DNA from: Flavobacteriales bacterium | GTDB taxonomy: Bacteria; Bacteroidota; Bacteroidia; Flavobacteriales_F; PHOS-HE28 | NCBI GenBank assembly: GCA_023957375.1 | Contig: JAMLHB010000001.1 | Location: forward strand, 1,218,245 to 1,282,244 | Direction of reading: 5' to 3' | Length of the DNA stretch: 64,000 nucleotides | Part shown: one piece after another, positions 1-9,179 of the stretch | How positions within the stretch are numbered: position 1 is the stretch's first letter | Layout of the letters: the number at the start of each line of letters is the position of its first letter | The notes under the pieces: model-generated | Told to the model about the DNA's origin: nothing | The model's database searches: none | The model's input: only the letters and a program-made list of their open reading frames with translations | Position numbers and translations under genes: made by a program

Positions 1-1702
1 GGCTGAATGCGTAAAAATCACCGTCCGATGGGGATGCGATCAACGCGCTAATGTTCGCCGGCAGCGCCACGCTCGCGGCCGTGGCAAATGTGTTGTTCGG
101 TTCCAGCGTGTCCAGGCAAGGCACCGGCGTGGTGAACACGAAGCTGCCGCTGAAGGCCGACGCGGAGCCGCCGCAATCGCTCATCACTTGGAATTCGTAA
201 GCCGTGTTCTGGGTGAGGCCGGTAATTCCGTAGCTGTTGGTGGTGAGTCCGGCAACCGTGGTCCATGTGCTGCCGGCCTGCGGTTTCCAACGCAGGGTGT
301 ACCCGGCCACCCCGAGGTTGGGCCAAGTGAGCGTGGCGGAGTTGCTGTACAGGTTGCTTACGGACAGCGGCCCCGGCGGGTCGCAGCTGGTGCCGCATTG
401 GGCCAAGCATGAGGCCGCATTGATGCGGTTGCGGATAAAGGCGGCGGGCTGGGGCCCGAAGCCGTTGTTGAAGTTGATGCCTACGCCGCCGATCAGGTGG
501 CAATAGCTCATGATGGTGCCCCCACCCGTGGGCAAGGAGGCCGTGGGGCACGAACCTTCCGTGTAGCCCGCTGCGGGGCCGCAGCCATCGATGGCCGTGC
601 CGTTGCCGTTCCAGGCACAGGCATGGGTGTGCGGCGAACCGAGGTTGTGGCCTTGCTCGTGGGTTACCACGTTGACGCTCCAACTGTACGTGGGAACGTT
701 TGAATACCCGGTGCCGATGCCACTGTATGCCATGCGGTAAAAGGCACTGGAACAGAGGGTGTTCAGCCAGGCAATTCCTCCTCCGCCGCTAAACCCGAGC
801 AGGTGGGCCAGGTCTCCGTTGAAACTGGTGCGGTAGTTCCCGAACTGGTCCAGGTACCCACCGGTTGTAGGGCCGGTGTAGGGACTGGCCGTGTCCCAAA
901 CGAAAAGTTCCTGCAGTTGCACCTCGACCCCGTCGTTGTCAAAGATGATCGCACTTTGGTTGAAAAGTCCCGTGAGGTAGTTGGTGACCGCAGTGACGCT
1001 GCCCTTGTTCTGAAAGATCGGGTAATCCGCCTCCCAGTACAACTTCACGCAGCGGATGGTGCGGTCGCCGCCTTGATCCTGCAATTCGCTTGGATGAATG
1101 GCACCGCCCGTGTACCGCGCATCGCAGGTGAATGGGATCTGGGAGCGCAAGTCCTGTTCCAGGTAGATGATGTGCATGTCCGGCGCTCCCCCTCCGAGCC
1201 GGCCCAGCACCAGCGTTCCATGGTCCCCGCTCACCATGGCCATCAGTTCATCGCCGAAGATGCTCAGCCCGGCCACGGAATGGTTGTCTCCTTGCATGCG
1301 GCCCCGGTAGTGCAATGCCGGAGCAGCGGGTACGTCGCCCCCGCTGGAAGTGGTCACCTTGAAGCCGTCCGCAAGGGGTTGCCATTTCTCCAGCTCAAGG
1401 GCCACCGGGCCGTCCGCCGTGGGCAGGGTGACCGTGATGTAGGGCGGGGCCATGGCCAGCATGTGGGCCACCACGGGCATGTTCATCCGCAACACGTTGG
1501 CGCGTTTGCATTCGCTTTGCCACAGCGCGTCAGTCTTGGCATCCTGTGGTACCTCAGCAACAAGCTGAACCGGGGTGAACGCCACGCCGCTGGCTTTCAA
1601 CCCGTCTATCCGTGCTGCCACCTGGCCTTCACCGGGGCGGCCATGGGCGTGGAGCAACTGGCCAAAGCCAAATACAAAGATCAGCAGCAGGGAGCGGAGC
1701 AT
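1..1702 (-). CDS. Secreted reprolysin-like zinc metalloprotease, 3' end off the window
   Basis: The minus strand is open from an ATG at 1702 to the window edge, about 567 codons without a stop, so the C-terminus is missing. Residues 1-20 form a signal peptide (MLRSLLLIFVFGFGQ...). A zincin site HEQGHNLGSPHTH begins near residue 348 and is followed by a Met-turn-like IMSYCHL, the arrangement of metzincins of the M12B/reprolysin type. After the catalytic domain comes an FN3-like domain (CDPPGPLSVSNLYSNSATL...) and then what looks like the start of a PPC-type domain (LDTLEPNNTFATAASV...). In this phylum such proteins usually end in a T9SS sorting tail, which would lie outside the window. The role is inferred as extracellular protein degradation. 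The substrate is unknown. Confidence 0.85.
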   Translation of the reverse strand, partial: MLRSLLLIFVFGFGQLLHAHGRPGEGQVAARIDGLKASGVAFTPVQLVAEVPQDAKTDALWQSECKRANVLRMNMPVVAHMLAMAPPYITVTLPTADGPVALELEKWQPLADGFKVTTSSGGDVPAAPALHYRGRMQGDNHSVAGLSIFGDELMAMVSGDHGTLVLGRLGGGAPDMHIIYLEQDLRSQIPFTCDARYTGGAIHPSELQDQGGDRTIRCVKLYWEADYPIFQNKGSVTAVTNYLTGLFNQSAIIFDNDGVEVQLQELFVWDTASPYTGPTTGGYLDQFGNYRTSFNGDLAHLLGFSGGGGIAWLNTLCSSAFYRMAYSGIGTGYSNVPTYSWSVNVVTHEQGHNLGSPHTHACAWNGNGTAIDGCGPAAGYTEGSCPTASLPTGGGTIMSYCHLIGGVGINFNNGFGPQPAAFIRNRINAASCLAQCGTSCDPPGPLSVSNLYSNSATLTWPNLGVAGYTLRWKPQAGSTWTTVAGLTTNSYGITGLTQNTAYEFQVMSDCGGSASAFSGSFVFTTPVPCLDTLEPNNTFATAASVALPANISALIASPSDGDFYAFS

Positions 1703-1962
1703 GGCAGGATCAGTAAGTGAATTGGATGTTGCAAGATAGGACGGCTCAACGGGTGCACAAGTTTCCCCGACATGGGAAGAATTTTCAGGCCAACCCGGTT
1801 GTAGGCGGGGCCCCTCAGGCGGGTTCATCACGGTAGGTTACGCCCAAGGGCCAAAACTGGTTGGCCGTTGCCAATTGTTAGCCACAACAGCAACGGGCAA
1901 CTGGCAAACAACTGCTGATCCTTCCGCAATACACGGCCTGCCCACTGCTAAAGGCACCGCCC

Positions 1963-4098
1963 CTACTTCAACCCCCGCTTCTCCAGCAGCGGCCCCACCT
2001 CAGCATCGCGACCGCGGAAGTCGCGGTAGAGTTCATCCGCAGGCTTGCTGCCGCCCTTGCTCAGGATCGTCTCGCGGAAGTGCATGCCGTTGGCGCGCGT
2101 CATGCCGCCGTGTTCCTTGAACCATTGGAAGGCATCGGCCTCCAGCACCTCGGCCCACATGTAGGCATAGTAGCCGGCGGCATAACCGCCGCCCCAGATG
2201 TGGCTGAAGTAGCAGGTACGGTAACGTGGATACGCGATCGGCAGGTCCAGGCCATAATTGGCCAGGGCGGCTTTCTCGAACTTCTCCGGGTCCTGCAGCG
2301 GTGCGTCGGCGGGCAGCATGTGCCATTGCTGGTCCAGCAGGGCCGCAGCTAAGTATTCGGTGGTCATGAAGCCCTGGTTGAACTTGCTGCTCTTCTTGAT
2401 CTTGTCCACCAGGGTTTGAGGCATAGCCTCGCCGGTCTTCCAATGCTTGGCATAATTGGCGAACACGTTGGGGTCGGAGGCCCAGTTTTCATTGAACTGG
2501 CTGGGGAGCTCCACGAAATCGCGCGGCACGTTCGTGCCGGAGAAGTAGGGGTACTTCTGCGTGCTGAGCAGCCCGTGCAGGGCATGGCCGAATTCGTGGA
2601 ACATGGTGGTTACCTCGTCAAAGCTCAACAACGCGGGCTGTCCGTCGGCGGGCTTCTTCACGTTCAGGTTCTGGGTGATCACGGGCTTCTGCCCCAGCAG
2701 GAAGCTTTGGTCCACAAAACTGTCCATCCACGCTCCGCCCTGCTTGCTGTCGCTGGCAAAGAAGTCGAAGTACACCAGGCCTACCGTGCCGCTGTCCGGG
2801 CCGAATACCTCGAAGACGCGGACATCGGGCTGATACACGGGCAGGTCTTTGCGCTCTTTGAAGGTGAGGCCGTACAACTGTCCTGCGGCGAAGAACACGC
2901 CATCGTGCAGTACGCGGTCCATCCCGAAGTACGGCTTGATCTGGCTTTCGTCCAGGTCGTATTCCGCCTTGCGCACCTTCTCGGCGTAGTAGTCCCAGTC
3001 CCATGGTGCGAGGGTGAATCCGCCCTTCTCCTTGTCGATCACGGCCTGCAGCTTGGCCGCCTCGGCCTTGAGGTTCTTCACGGCTGCGGGCACCATGCCG
3101 GTGAGGAGCTTCACGGCGGCATCGGGGGTCTTGGCCATTTGGTCTGCCAAGGAGTAGGACGCGTAATTGGGGAAGCCCAGCAGTTTGGCGCGTTCGGCGC
3201 GCAGTTGCGCCAGGCGGCTCACCGTGGCACGCTGGTCGCTGGAATCACCGGCCATGCCGCGGTTGATGGAGGCGGTGAAGATGCGCTCGCGCAGGGCGCG
3301 GTCCTTGATCTCCGCCAGCACCGGTTGCATGGTGGTGTTCTGCAGGGTGATCAGCCATTTGCCTTCGTGGCCCTTGTCCTTGGCGGCTGCGGCGGCGGCT
3401 TCGATCTCGGCGTCGCTCATGCCGTCCAGCTGTTTCTTGTCATCCACCAGCACGGCGGCGTTGTTCACGTTCTTCAGCAGGTTGTCCACAAAGAGCGTGG
3501 TGAGCTTGGATTCCTCCTCATTCAGAGCCCGCAGTTTCTTCTGGTCATCCGCATTGAGCAGCGCGCCCGCACGGACCATCTGCGTGTAGTAGCGCTCCAC
3601 CAAGCGGACGGAGACGCTGTCCAGGCCCAGGCTGTCCCGGCGGTCGTAGAGGCTCTTCACGCGGGCGAAGAGCTTCGGGTCCAGGTTGATGGCATCGCTG
3701 TGCGCGGCCAGCTTGGGCGCCATGTCCTTGTTCACCTCCTGAAGTGTGTCGTTGGTGTTGCTGGCCACCAGGTTGAAGAAGACCTTGTTCGCGCGCTTCA
3801 ACTCCTGGCCGCTCTTCTCCAGGGCGATGATGGTGTTGTCGAAGGTGGCGGCATCCGTGTTGTCCGCGATGGCCTTCACCTCGGCCAACTGCTTCTTCAT
3901 GCCCTCCTCCATCGCCGGGGCGAAGTCGCCGTTCTGGATCTTGGTGAAGTCCGGCGCGCCCAAGTAGAGGGTGCTTTCGGTGGCGAACGGATTTTCGCGG
4001 GCGGGTGCGGGGGTGGACATGTCGGTTTTCGTGGTGTCGCTCGTTCCACACGAAGCGGCGAGCAATAAGAGGGACAACGCGGCGAGGGAATGGTTCAT
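1963..4098 (-). CDS. dcp: M3-family peptidyl-dipeptidase, lipoprotein
   Basis: This 711-residue protein is a thimet-oligopeptidase/Dcp-like zinc peptidase. The HEFGHALHG motif starts at about residue 501, with the downstream Glu and C-terminal helical region typical of M3 enzymes. The ATG at 4098 is chosen because it gives a lipoprotein signal (MNHSLAALSLLLLAASCGTS) with the lipobox Cys near residue 17. The open frame runs 52 codons further upstream, but that stretch has no recognisable content. The enzyme is predicted to be anchored in the cell envelope and to remove dipeptides from short peptides. It stands alone. The downstream gene neighbour converges only after a 260-bp gap in which I see nothing. 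Confidence 0.9.
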   Translation of the reverse strand: MNHSLAALSLLLLAASCGTSDTTKTDMSTPAPARENPFATESTLYLGAPDFTKIQNGDFAPAMEEGMKKQLAEVKAIADNTDAATFDNTIIALEKSGQELKRANKVFFNLVASNTNDTLQEVNKDMAPKLAAHSDAINLDPKLFARVKSLYDRRDSLGLDSVSVRLVERYYTQMVRAGALLNADDQKKLRALNEEESKLTTLFVDNLLKNVNNAAVLVDDKKQLDGMSDAEIEAAAAAAKDKGHEGKWLITLQNTTMQPVLAEIKDRALRERIFTASINRGMAGDSSDQRATVSRLAQLRAERAKLLGFPNYASYSLADQMAKTPDAAVKLLTGMVPAAVKNLKAEAAKLQAVIDKEKGGFTLAPWDWDYYAEKVRKAEYDLDESQIKPYFGMDRVLHDGVFFAAGQLYGLTFKERKDLPVYQPDVRVFEVFGPDSGTVGLVYFDFFASDSKQGGAWMDSFVDQSFLLGQKPVITQNLNVKKPADGQPALLSFDEVTTMFHEFGHALHGLLSTQKYPYFSGTNVPRDFVELPSQFNENWASDPNVFANYAKHWKTGEAMPQTLVDKIKKSSKFNQGFMTTEYLAAALLDQQWHMLPADAPLQDPEKFEKAALANYGLDLPIAYPRYRTCYFSHIWGGGYAAGYYAYMWAEVLEADAFQWFKEHGGMTRANGMHFRETILSKGGSKPADELYRDFRGRDAEVGPLLEKRGLK

Positions 4099-4216
4099 CG
4101 GCGTGGGGAATGAGGGGCGAATGTAGCGGCGCAGCGACGGAACTTGTTCTCGCCGGGGATGGACGGGAACGGCATAACTACGGTACACGCCGGGAATGGC
4201 CGGCTTAAGCACCCCG

Positions 4217-4660
4217 CTACTGCTTCTCCCCGTACCCGTGATGCACATAAACATCCCCGCTGGTCTGGTATACCAAGTGCGTGCCGCTGAAGGTGCCGTT
4301 GCCGCTCATGTTGTACGGGCCGCTCACGTTCTGCGAGGGGAAGGAGAAGAAGTTGTTGGAAAGGATGGCGTAGTAGCCCGTTCCGTCATTCCACAGGTTG
4401 TTGAAGTAGAGGGTATCGGACACCGTGCCACCGGTGGAAATGCTGAGCACGTAGGTCTCCGGTTGGTTGATGTACAGTTGGCCATCTAACCAAAGCGAAT
4501 CCGACACCAGCCAAGTGCCGGTGAAGGCCGCGCGCGGATCGGTGGGTGTGGTGGTCTGCCCGCCGGAAGGAGTGGACGGTTCATCGTCGTCCTTCTTGCA
4601 GGCGGTGAAGGCCAAGATGGCGACCAAGGTGGCGAGAAGGCTGAGGTTTAGATGTTTCAT
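4217..4660 (-). CDS. Small lipoprotein of unknown function
   Basis: The protein has 147 residues and starts at the ATG at 4660, giving a clear lipoprotein signal MKHLNLSLLATLVAILAFTACKKDDD. Acidic residues directly after the lipobox Cys resemble the lipoprotein export signal of Bacteroidota, so surface exposure is possible. The mature part begins with a low-complexity Ser/Thr/Pro linker followed by a compact domain (FTGTWLVSDSLWLDGQ...). The 'GTW' opening and alternating beta pattern recall lipocalin-like or META-like small domains, but I cannot assign a family. It lies 118 bp upstream of dcp on the same strand and could be co-transcribed with it. Confidence 0.75.
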   Translation of the reverse strand: MKHLNLSLLATLVAILAFTACKKDDDEPSTPSGGQTTTPTDPRAAFTGTWLVSDSLWLDGQLYINQPETYVLSISTGGTVSDTLYFNNLWNDGTGYYAILSNNFFSFPSQNVSGPYNMSGNGTFSGTHLVYQTSGDVYVHHGYGEKQ

Positions 4661-4735
4661 GGGTTTGGGTTGGGTTGCGGTGTATGACATGAACGGGAGG
4701 CTTATGGTCAAAGATCGAATGCCGAATAGATCGCA

Positions 4736-5311
4736 CTACTCATCAGGGGGCCATAACCGGACTGTGTTTACTATACGCTCTATCTCGCCGGAAGCCACAA
4801 AAGTTTTGAAGTATGCTGTCGAGATCTCATACCAAAGATATAAGTAATACTTCTCGCTTTTTATAAATACAAGAAGGTTGTACGTGTCAAAACCCATGCC
4901 ACCTATCCCTTCACCTAAGACCCAGTATTTATCGTCAATATATCCCTCGCGAATCCGGTTTATCGAACAAGCTACATTAAGCATGAATTGTATATCTGGA
5001 ACCGCCTCAATGCGATAATCCCTTTCAACATGGTCCCAGTTTGTATGTAGCTCCGTTACGACACTCATGTTGTACAAGGGAGGAGTGGTTAGGCAACCGA
5101 CCATGGTAATGTATTGGTTTGGTTTATCTAGTGGCGGATCCACACTCCAGTCACATGAGGCAGAGCGGGGGATTAAGACGCGATAATTACCAAAGGCAAC
5201 AATCGTATCATGAGCTTCCAATTGAACATTGGAAATGCTGGCCTCATTTTGACCAATGCATCCAGAAGTGGAAAGAAGGCAAAATGAGACGAGAATAATC
5301 AGCAATTTCAT
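4736..5311 (-). CDS. Small secreted lipoprotein, hypothetical, AT-richer than neighbours
   Basis: The protein has 191 residues. Its N-terminus, MKLLIILVSFCLLSTSGCIG, is a standard lipoprotein signal with Cys at residue 18. The mature part has several Cys and many aromatic residues (YYLYLWYEISTAYF near the end). I do not recognise the family. Base composition and codon use are visibly AT-richer than in adjacent genes (many ATA, TAT and AAT codons), which suggests recent acquisition. It lies directly beside the REP palindromes and the RAYT gene, which fits an accessory locus. The start is the only plausible Met preceding the signal peptide. Confidence 0.7.
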   Translation of the reverse strand: MKLLIILVSFCLLSTSGCIGQNEASISNVQLEAHDTIVAFGNYRVLIPRSASCDWSVDPPLDKPNQYITMVGCLTTPPLYNMSVVTELHTNWDHVERDYRIEAVPDIQFMLNVACSINRIREGYIDDKYWVLGEGIGGMGFDTYNLLVFIKSEKYYLYLWYEISTAYFKTFVASGEIERIVNTVRLWPPDE

Positions 5312-5322
5312 GTGTGGTCAGC

Positions 5323-5452
5323 CTATTCTAGCGCGAGCGTCCACGCTCGTGCCCATCCGTGCCCATCCCCCTATTCTAGCGCGAGCGTCCACGCTCGTGC
5401 CCTTCCCCATTCCACAACCCCTATTCTAGCGCGAGCGTCCACGCTCGTGCCC
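5323..5452. repeat. Three tandem REP-type palindromes beside a RAYT gene (family A)
   Basis: Three near-identical 32-bp copies begin at 5323, 5371 and 5421, separated by 16-18 bp. Each contains a hairpin with arms cgagcgt and acgctcg around a 2-nt centre, preceded by ctattctag. They lie just beyond the 3' end of the RAYT at 5465-5995. A fourth, inverted copy lies on its other side at 6028-6047. This is the layout described for REP elements mobilised or maintained by their RAYT. Confidence 0.85.
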
Positions 5453-5464
5453 TTCCCCATTCCA

Positions 5465-5995
5465 CTACGCCTCATCGCATTCAAACCCCAAGTATGGATT
5501 TGCACTGCTCCATACGTATGCTGCTTCGTCATTGACCAATCCTGCCCGTAACGGATTCTCGCGAAGATAATTCCGCCGTTGCTCGAATAGCTCCGGCTTG
5601 TCCAGGATGATCGGGCGATTGCTCTGTTGCCAAAACTGATGGTGTACGTTCGATGGATTCGCTGCGCCGTGTTCACGGAACACCCTCAGCATCCATTCCT
5701 TCCGGCTTTCACGCGGGTTTGCGGCAATCAACTTCACCAGCTCCTTGCTCGTGTAGGTCTTGAAGTCGCGCATGATCTCGCCTAAGTTCCCGTTGGCTGC
5801 CGCCGCGATCAAATGCAAATGGTTGGGCATGATCACGAACTCATACAGCCGCAGTCCTTTATTCTTCCGGCAAAAGGTGAGATTCTGCAACAGAAACTCC
5901 GCATACTCACGCCGTGTGAACACATCCACCCAGCCTACTACCGCGAAAGTGATGAAGTGTGCATGGCCTTCCACGAACTTGTATCGTTCACTCAT
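5465..5995 (-). CDS. REP-associated tyrosine transposase (Y1/HUH, IS200-like)
   Basis: The start is the ATG at 5995 (MSERYKFVEGHAHFITFAV), giving 176 residues, a typical RAYT length. The HUH metal site is visible as MPNHLHLI, and a later Tyr in the context FKTYTSKEL is the likely nucleophile. The C-terminal part has the family's FWQQ...RRNYLRENPLRAGLV signature. Known RAYTs cleave and join single-stranded REP hairpins. Here the gene is bracketed by copies of one palindrome, three downstream and one inverted upstream. The reading frame is intact, so the protein may be active. The open frame extends 65 codons upstream through the palindrome, which I treat as non-coding. Confidence 0.9.
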   Translation of the reverse strand: MSERYKFVEGHAHFITFAVVGWVDVFTRREYAEFLLQNLTFCRKNKGLRLYEFVIMPNHLHLIAAAANGNLGEIMRDFKTYTSKELVKLIAANPRESRKEWMLRVFREHGAANPSNVHHQFWQQSNRPIILDKPELFEQRRNYLRENPLRAGLVNDEAAYVWSSANPYLGFECDEA

Positions 5996-6027
5996 GCTGG
6001 TGAAGGTACATGCGTTGTGAAGAAAGA

Positions 6028-6047
6028 CACGAGCGTGGACGCTCGCG
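6028..6047. repeat. Inverted family-A REP copy upstream of the RAYT
   Basis: This 20-bp match to the reverse complement of the repeats at 5323-5452 (cacgagcgtggacgctcgcg) lies 32 bp upstream of the RAYT start. Together with the three downstream copies it brackets the transposase gene in inverted orientation. Confidence 0.8.
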
Positions 6048-6090
6048 TCAGAGGCGGGGTGACCGGTAAAACCTTGCGGAGAAGATCGGG

Positions 6091-6140
6091 TGGTCGTTCC
6101 AAACGACCAGGATGGAACGCCCGCGTTGCAAACGCGGGCG
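6091..6140. repeat. Two adjacent intergenic hairpins (second is REP family B)
   Basis: Hairpin one (6091-6109) has 8-bp arms tggtcgtt and aacgacca around a 3-nt loop. Hairpin two (6118-6140) has perfect arms cgcccgcgtt and aacgcgggcg around a 3-nt centre. The second palindrome recurs at 34500, 40712 and 45534, so it is a dispersed family. Here the pair lies 10 bp beyond the stop of the FTR1 gene and could also act in transcript 3'-end formation. Confidence 0.8.
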
Positions 6141-6150
6141 AGGTTGCGAA

Positions 6151-8082
6151 TCACTGCGCCGCCACGTGCGCCATCCGCATCCTCCCCCACACCACCACGC
6201 CCAGCACCAGCGCCAGCACACAGGCTTGCGTTACCAAGCCCTGCACCGTGGGGTGGATGCCCAGCACCGGCACGGTGATGAAGCGCACGAACGTCGCATC
6301 GAACACGCCCGCTTCCTGCAAGGCGGCCACTCCATTGCCCGAAAAGACCACGGCCATCAACGCCAGCATCCAGCCGGTGACGGCGAAGAAGGGGCCGATG
6401 GGCAGCCGCACGCTGTACTTGAGGATGGCCCCACCGATGAGCACCAGCAGCACAGCCGCCACCCCAATGCCGCCAAACACCGCATGGCTACTGGACGGCC
6501 CCGCCTGGCTAAAGAGCGTCTCGTAAAAGAGGATGATCTCGAAGAGTTCGCGGTACACCGCCAGAAAGGAGATGCCCGCCAGCGCCCATAAGGTCCTTTT
6601 GCCCAAGGCCGCGCCCACCTTGTCCTTCACGAAGCGCTGCCAGGCGCTAACGTTGGATTTATTGTGCAGCCACCAGCCCACGTAGAGCAGCATGGCCGCC
6701 GCCAGCAGCGCGGTGATGCCTTCGGTCAGCTCGCGGTTGGCCCCGGTGATGGTGAGCACGTAGCTGGCCAGCACCCAGGTAAGCACGCCCAGCACCACGG
6801 CCCCGATCCAGCCGGCATGCACGTACTTCAATGCATCGCGGCGGCCGGTCTTCAGCACAAAGGCCAGGATGGCGGCCAGCACCAGGATGGCCTCCAGGCC
6901 CTCGCGCAGCAGGATGATCAAGGAGCCGAGGAACGCGGCCGTGCCGGTGAGTCCACCACCGGAGAGCTGGTCGTCGGCCTGTTCCAGCAAGCTGTTGATG
7001 CGCCCGATGCTGGCGGCCACGGAATCCGCCGGGGCCTTGGCGGTGATCTGCGAACGCAGGGCCATCATCTCCCGTTCCGTCTGCTTGCGCAGCGGCGCGT
7101 CCACGTTGTCCAAGGCCGTTTCGATCAATTCAAAACCTTCCAGGTAGGCACTGATGGAAAGGCGGCGTGCTTCTTCAGGCTGTCCGGCTTTGTAGGCATC
7201 CAGTGCCTGTGCCAAGCGGTCGCGTGTCAGGTTCAAGGGCGAAGGGCCGCTGCTGCCCAATGCTTCCGGATGGGCGGTAAGCCAGGCCAGCACAGCGGCG
7301 AGGTCGGCACCGCCTTTCTTGACCGCATCCTCAGGCGTGGTGGTCACCACGGCGGTGAGGTTGGGGAAATCTTCTTTGCCCACACCGTTCTTCCAAAGTG
7401 CTTCGCCCCGCTTCAGTTCATCCGCAGGCACGCGCAGGTCCGCCACGTGGAAGGCCAGCGCCCAGCGCTCTTCTTCCGTAAGGCCCGTGTACGCTAGCAT
7501 GGAGGTGCCAGCCACGCCCAGCGTGATGGTATTGTACAATCCGAAAGGGCTGCGCACAGCCATGGCCTCCGCATCGTGGAAATTGCGCGGCGCAGGTTCC
7601 AGGCTGGCGGCCTGCGGGCCGTCGCCATGGCCGCTGGCCCCGTGGCAACTGGCGCAGTGGGCCGTGTACAGCGCGGCCGCAGCGGCGAGGTCAGGTGCTT
7701 TGCGCGGGGCCACGGCCACGTTGTAGGCTCTGATCACTTCCTGCCGCAGGGCATTGGCCAGCGCGGTGATCTCCGTGCCGTCCGCCTTGCCCAGGATGCG
7801 CTCCTGCAGTTTGCGTGCATGGACCAGCAGGTCCGGCAACTGGTCCACCTGGGGAAGTGCTTCCAGAATGGCGATGCTCTGCTTGGCGAATTCCAGTTGC
7901 TCCGCGTATTCCGCGGTATCGAGCACTTGGCCGTTTTTCACGAAGGCCGGGTAGTCCACGCCCACGTATTCCAGCATATGGACCACGGTGCGGGCCTGCT
8001 CTTCGGCACCCTGGCCGGCCTTGCAGGGCATAGCTCCGACCCACAACGCCACGAAGGCCAGCAGGTGTCGGAAGCCGGGCAT
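6151..8082 (-). CDS. Cytochrome c-FTR1 iron permease fusion
   Basis: The ATG at 8082 gives 643 residues (a GTG one codon earlier is also open). A signal peptide is followed by a helical region. A cytochrome c domain comes next, with the haem motif CASCH near residue 140 and a distal Met candidate. A linker leads to a C-terminal membrane part of about seven segments. This part carries both FTR1 REXXE motifs: REGLEA near residue 395 and RELFE near residue 510. FTR1 proteins move iron after oxidation at the membrane. A fused c-type haem could pass electrons to or from iron at the permease mouth, but that is inference. The start overlaps the ychF stop by one base (TGATG), suggesting translational coupling. 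Two hairpins lie just past its stop. Confidence 0.9.
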   Translation of the reverse strand: MPGFRHLLAFVALWVGAMPCKAGQGAEEQARTVVHMLEYVGVDYPAFVKNGQVLDTAEYAEQLEFAKQSIAILEALPQVDQLPDLLVHARKLQERILGKADGTEITALANALRQEVIRAYNVAVAPRKAPDLAAAAALYTAHCASCHGASGHGDGPQAASLEPAPRNFHDAEAMAVRSPFGLYNTITLGVAGTSMLAYTGLTEEERWALAFHVADLRVPADELKRGEALWKNGVGKEDFPNLTAVVTTTPEDAVKKGGADLAAVLAWLTAHPEALGSSGPSPLNLTRDRLAQALDAYKAGQPEEARRLSISAYLEGFELIETALDNVDAPLRKQTEREMMALRSQITAKAPADSVAASIGRINSLLEQADDQLSGGGLTGTAAFLGSLIILLREGLEAILVLAAILAFVLKTGRRDALKYVHAGWIGAVVLGVLTWVLASYVLTITGANRELTEGITALLAAAMLLYVGWWLHNKSNVSAWQRFVKDKVGAALGKRTLWALAGISFLAVYRELFEIILFYETLFSQAGPSSSHAVFGGIGVAAVLLVLIGGAILKYSVRLPIGPFFAVTGWMLALMAVVFSGNGVAALQEAGVFDATFVRFITVPVLGIHPTVQGLVTQACVLALVLGVVVWGRMRMAHVAAQ

Positions 8083-9179
8083 CACACGTTGAAGAGGAAG
8101 TGCATCACGTCGCCGTCCTTCACCACGTACTCCTTGCCTTCCACTCGAAGCTTGCCGGCCGACTTGGCACCTGCCTCGCCTTTCAGGTTGATGAAATCCG
8201 CGTAGGCGATCACTTCGGCGCGGATGAATCCTTTCTCGAAATCGGTGTGGATCACTCCGGCGGCTTGCGGGGCCGTAGTGCCCTCATGGATGGTCCATGC
8301 CCGTACCTCCTGCACCCCGGCGGTGAAATAAGTCTGTAGCCGGAGCAGCTTGTAAGCCGCCCGCACCAGCTTGTTCACCCCGGGTTCCTCCAAGCCGAGG
8401 TCTTGCAGGAACATGTCGCGTTCCTCGGCGGTGTCCATGGTGGCGATCTCCGCCTCGATGGCCGCCGTCACGAAGGTGACCTCGGCGTTTTCATGGGCCA
8501 CTGCCTTGCGCACGGCCTCCACGTAGGCGTTGCCTGTTACAGCGCTCTTTTCCTCCACGTTGCATACGTAAAGCACGGGCTTGGTGGTAAGCAGCTGGAA
8601 TTCGGCCACCAGCGCGGGATCATCGTTGACCTGCACTGCGGCGCGGGCGCTTTGCCCCTTCAGCAGGGCCTCCTTGATGCGGTCCAGCAGCTCATACCGA
8701 CGCTTGGCCTCTTTGTCACCCGTGGTGGCCTGCTTCTCCACTTTCTTGATGCGCGCCTCCACCGTCTCCAGGTCCTTTAGTTGCAGCTCAATGTCGATGA
8801 CCTCCTTGTCCCGCACGGGGTCCACGCTGCCATCCACGTGCACCACGTTGGGGTCGTCGAAGCAGCGCAGCACGTGCAGAATGGCATCGCACTCGCGGAT
8901 GTTGCCCAGGAACTGGTTGCCCAAGCCCTCGCCCTTGCTGGCCCCCTTCACCAGGCCGGCGATGTCCACGATCTCCACCGTGGTGGGCACGATCCGCTGG
9001 GGGTTTACAATGGCGGCCAGCTCCTGCAGCCGTTGGTCGGGCACCGTGATGATGCCCGTGTTGGGCTCAATGGTGCAGAACGGGAAGTTGGCCGCCTGGG
9101 CCTTCGCGCTGCTGAGGCAATTGAACAAGGTGCTCTTCCCCACGTTGGGCAAGCCCACGATACCGCACTTCAAACCCAT
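8082..9179 (-). CDS. ychF: Redox-regulated ATPase YchF (Obg-like)
   Basis: The start at 9179 ([17 protein letters not shown]) gives 365 residues, the usual family length. The P-loop GLPNVGKST, the [10 protein letters not shown] switch region and the [18 protein letters not shown]3 segment are all present. A coiled-coil region in the middle and a C-terminal TGS domain ([19 protein letters not shown]) complete the architecture. YchF binds ATP rather than GTP and associates with ribosomes. The open frame continues 102 codons upstream of this start, but that extension is basic and featureless and the known family begins exactly here. The stop overlaps the start of the FTR1 permease. Confidence 0.95.
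   Translation of the reverse strand: MGLKCGIVGLPNVGKSTLFNCLSSAKAQAANFPFCTIEPNTGIITVPDQRLQELAAIVNPQRIVPTTVEIVDIAGLVKGASKGEGLGNQFLGNIRECDAILHVLRCFDDPNVVHVDGSVDPVRDKEVIDIELQLKDLETVEARIKKVEKQATTGDKEAKRRYELLDRIKEALLKGQSARAAVQVNDDPALVAEFQLLTTKPVLYVCNVEEKSAVTGNAYVEAVRKAVAHENAEVTFVTAAIEAEIATMDTAEERDMFLQDLGLEEPGVNKLVRAAYKLLRLQTYFTAGVQEVRAWTIHEGTTAPQAAGVIHTDFEKGFIRAEVIAYADFINLKGEAGAKSAGKLRVEGKEYVVKDGDVMHFLFNV

Noticed and set aside
5323-5452. Short CRISPR-like array (three repeats, regular spacing)
   Set aside because: Spacers are only 16-18 bp and partly alike, repeats are hairpins matching an inverted copy across the RAYT, and no cas genes are near. REP elements explain it better.
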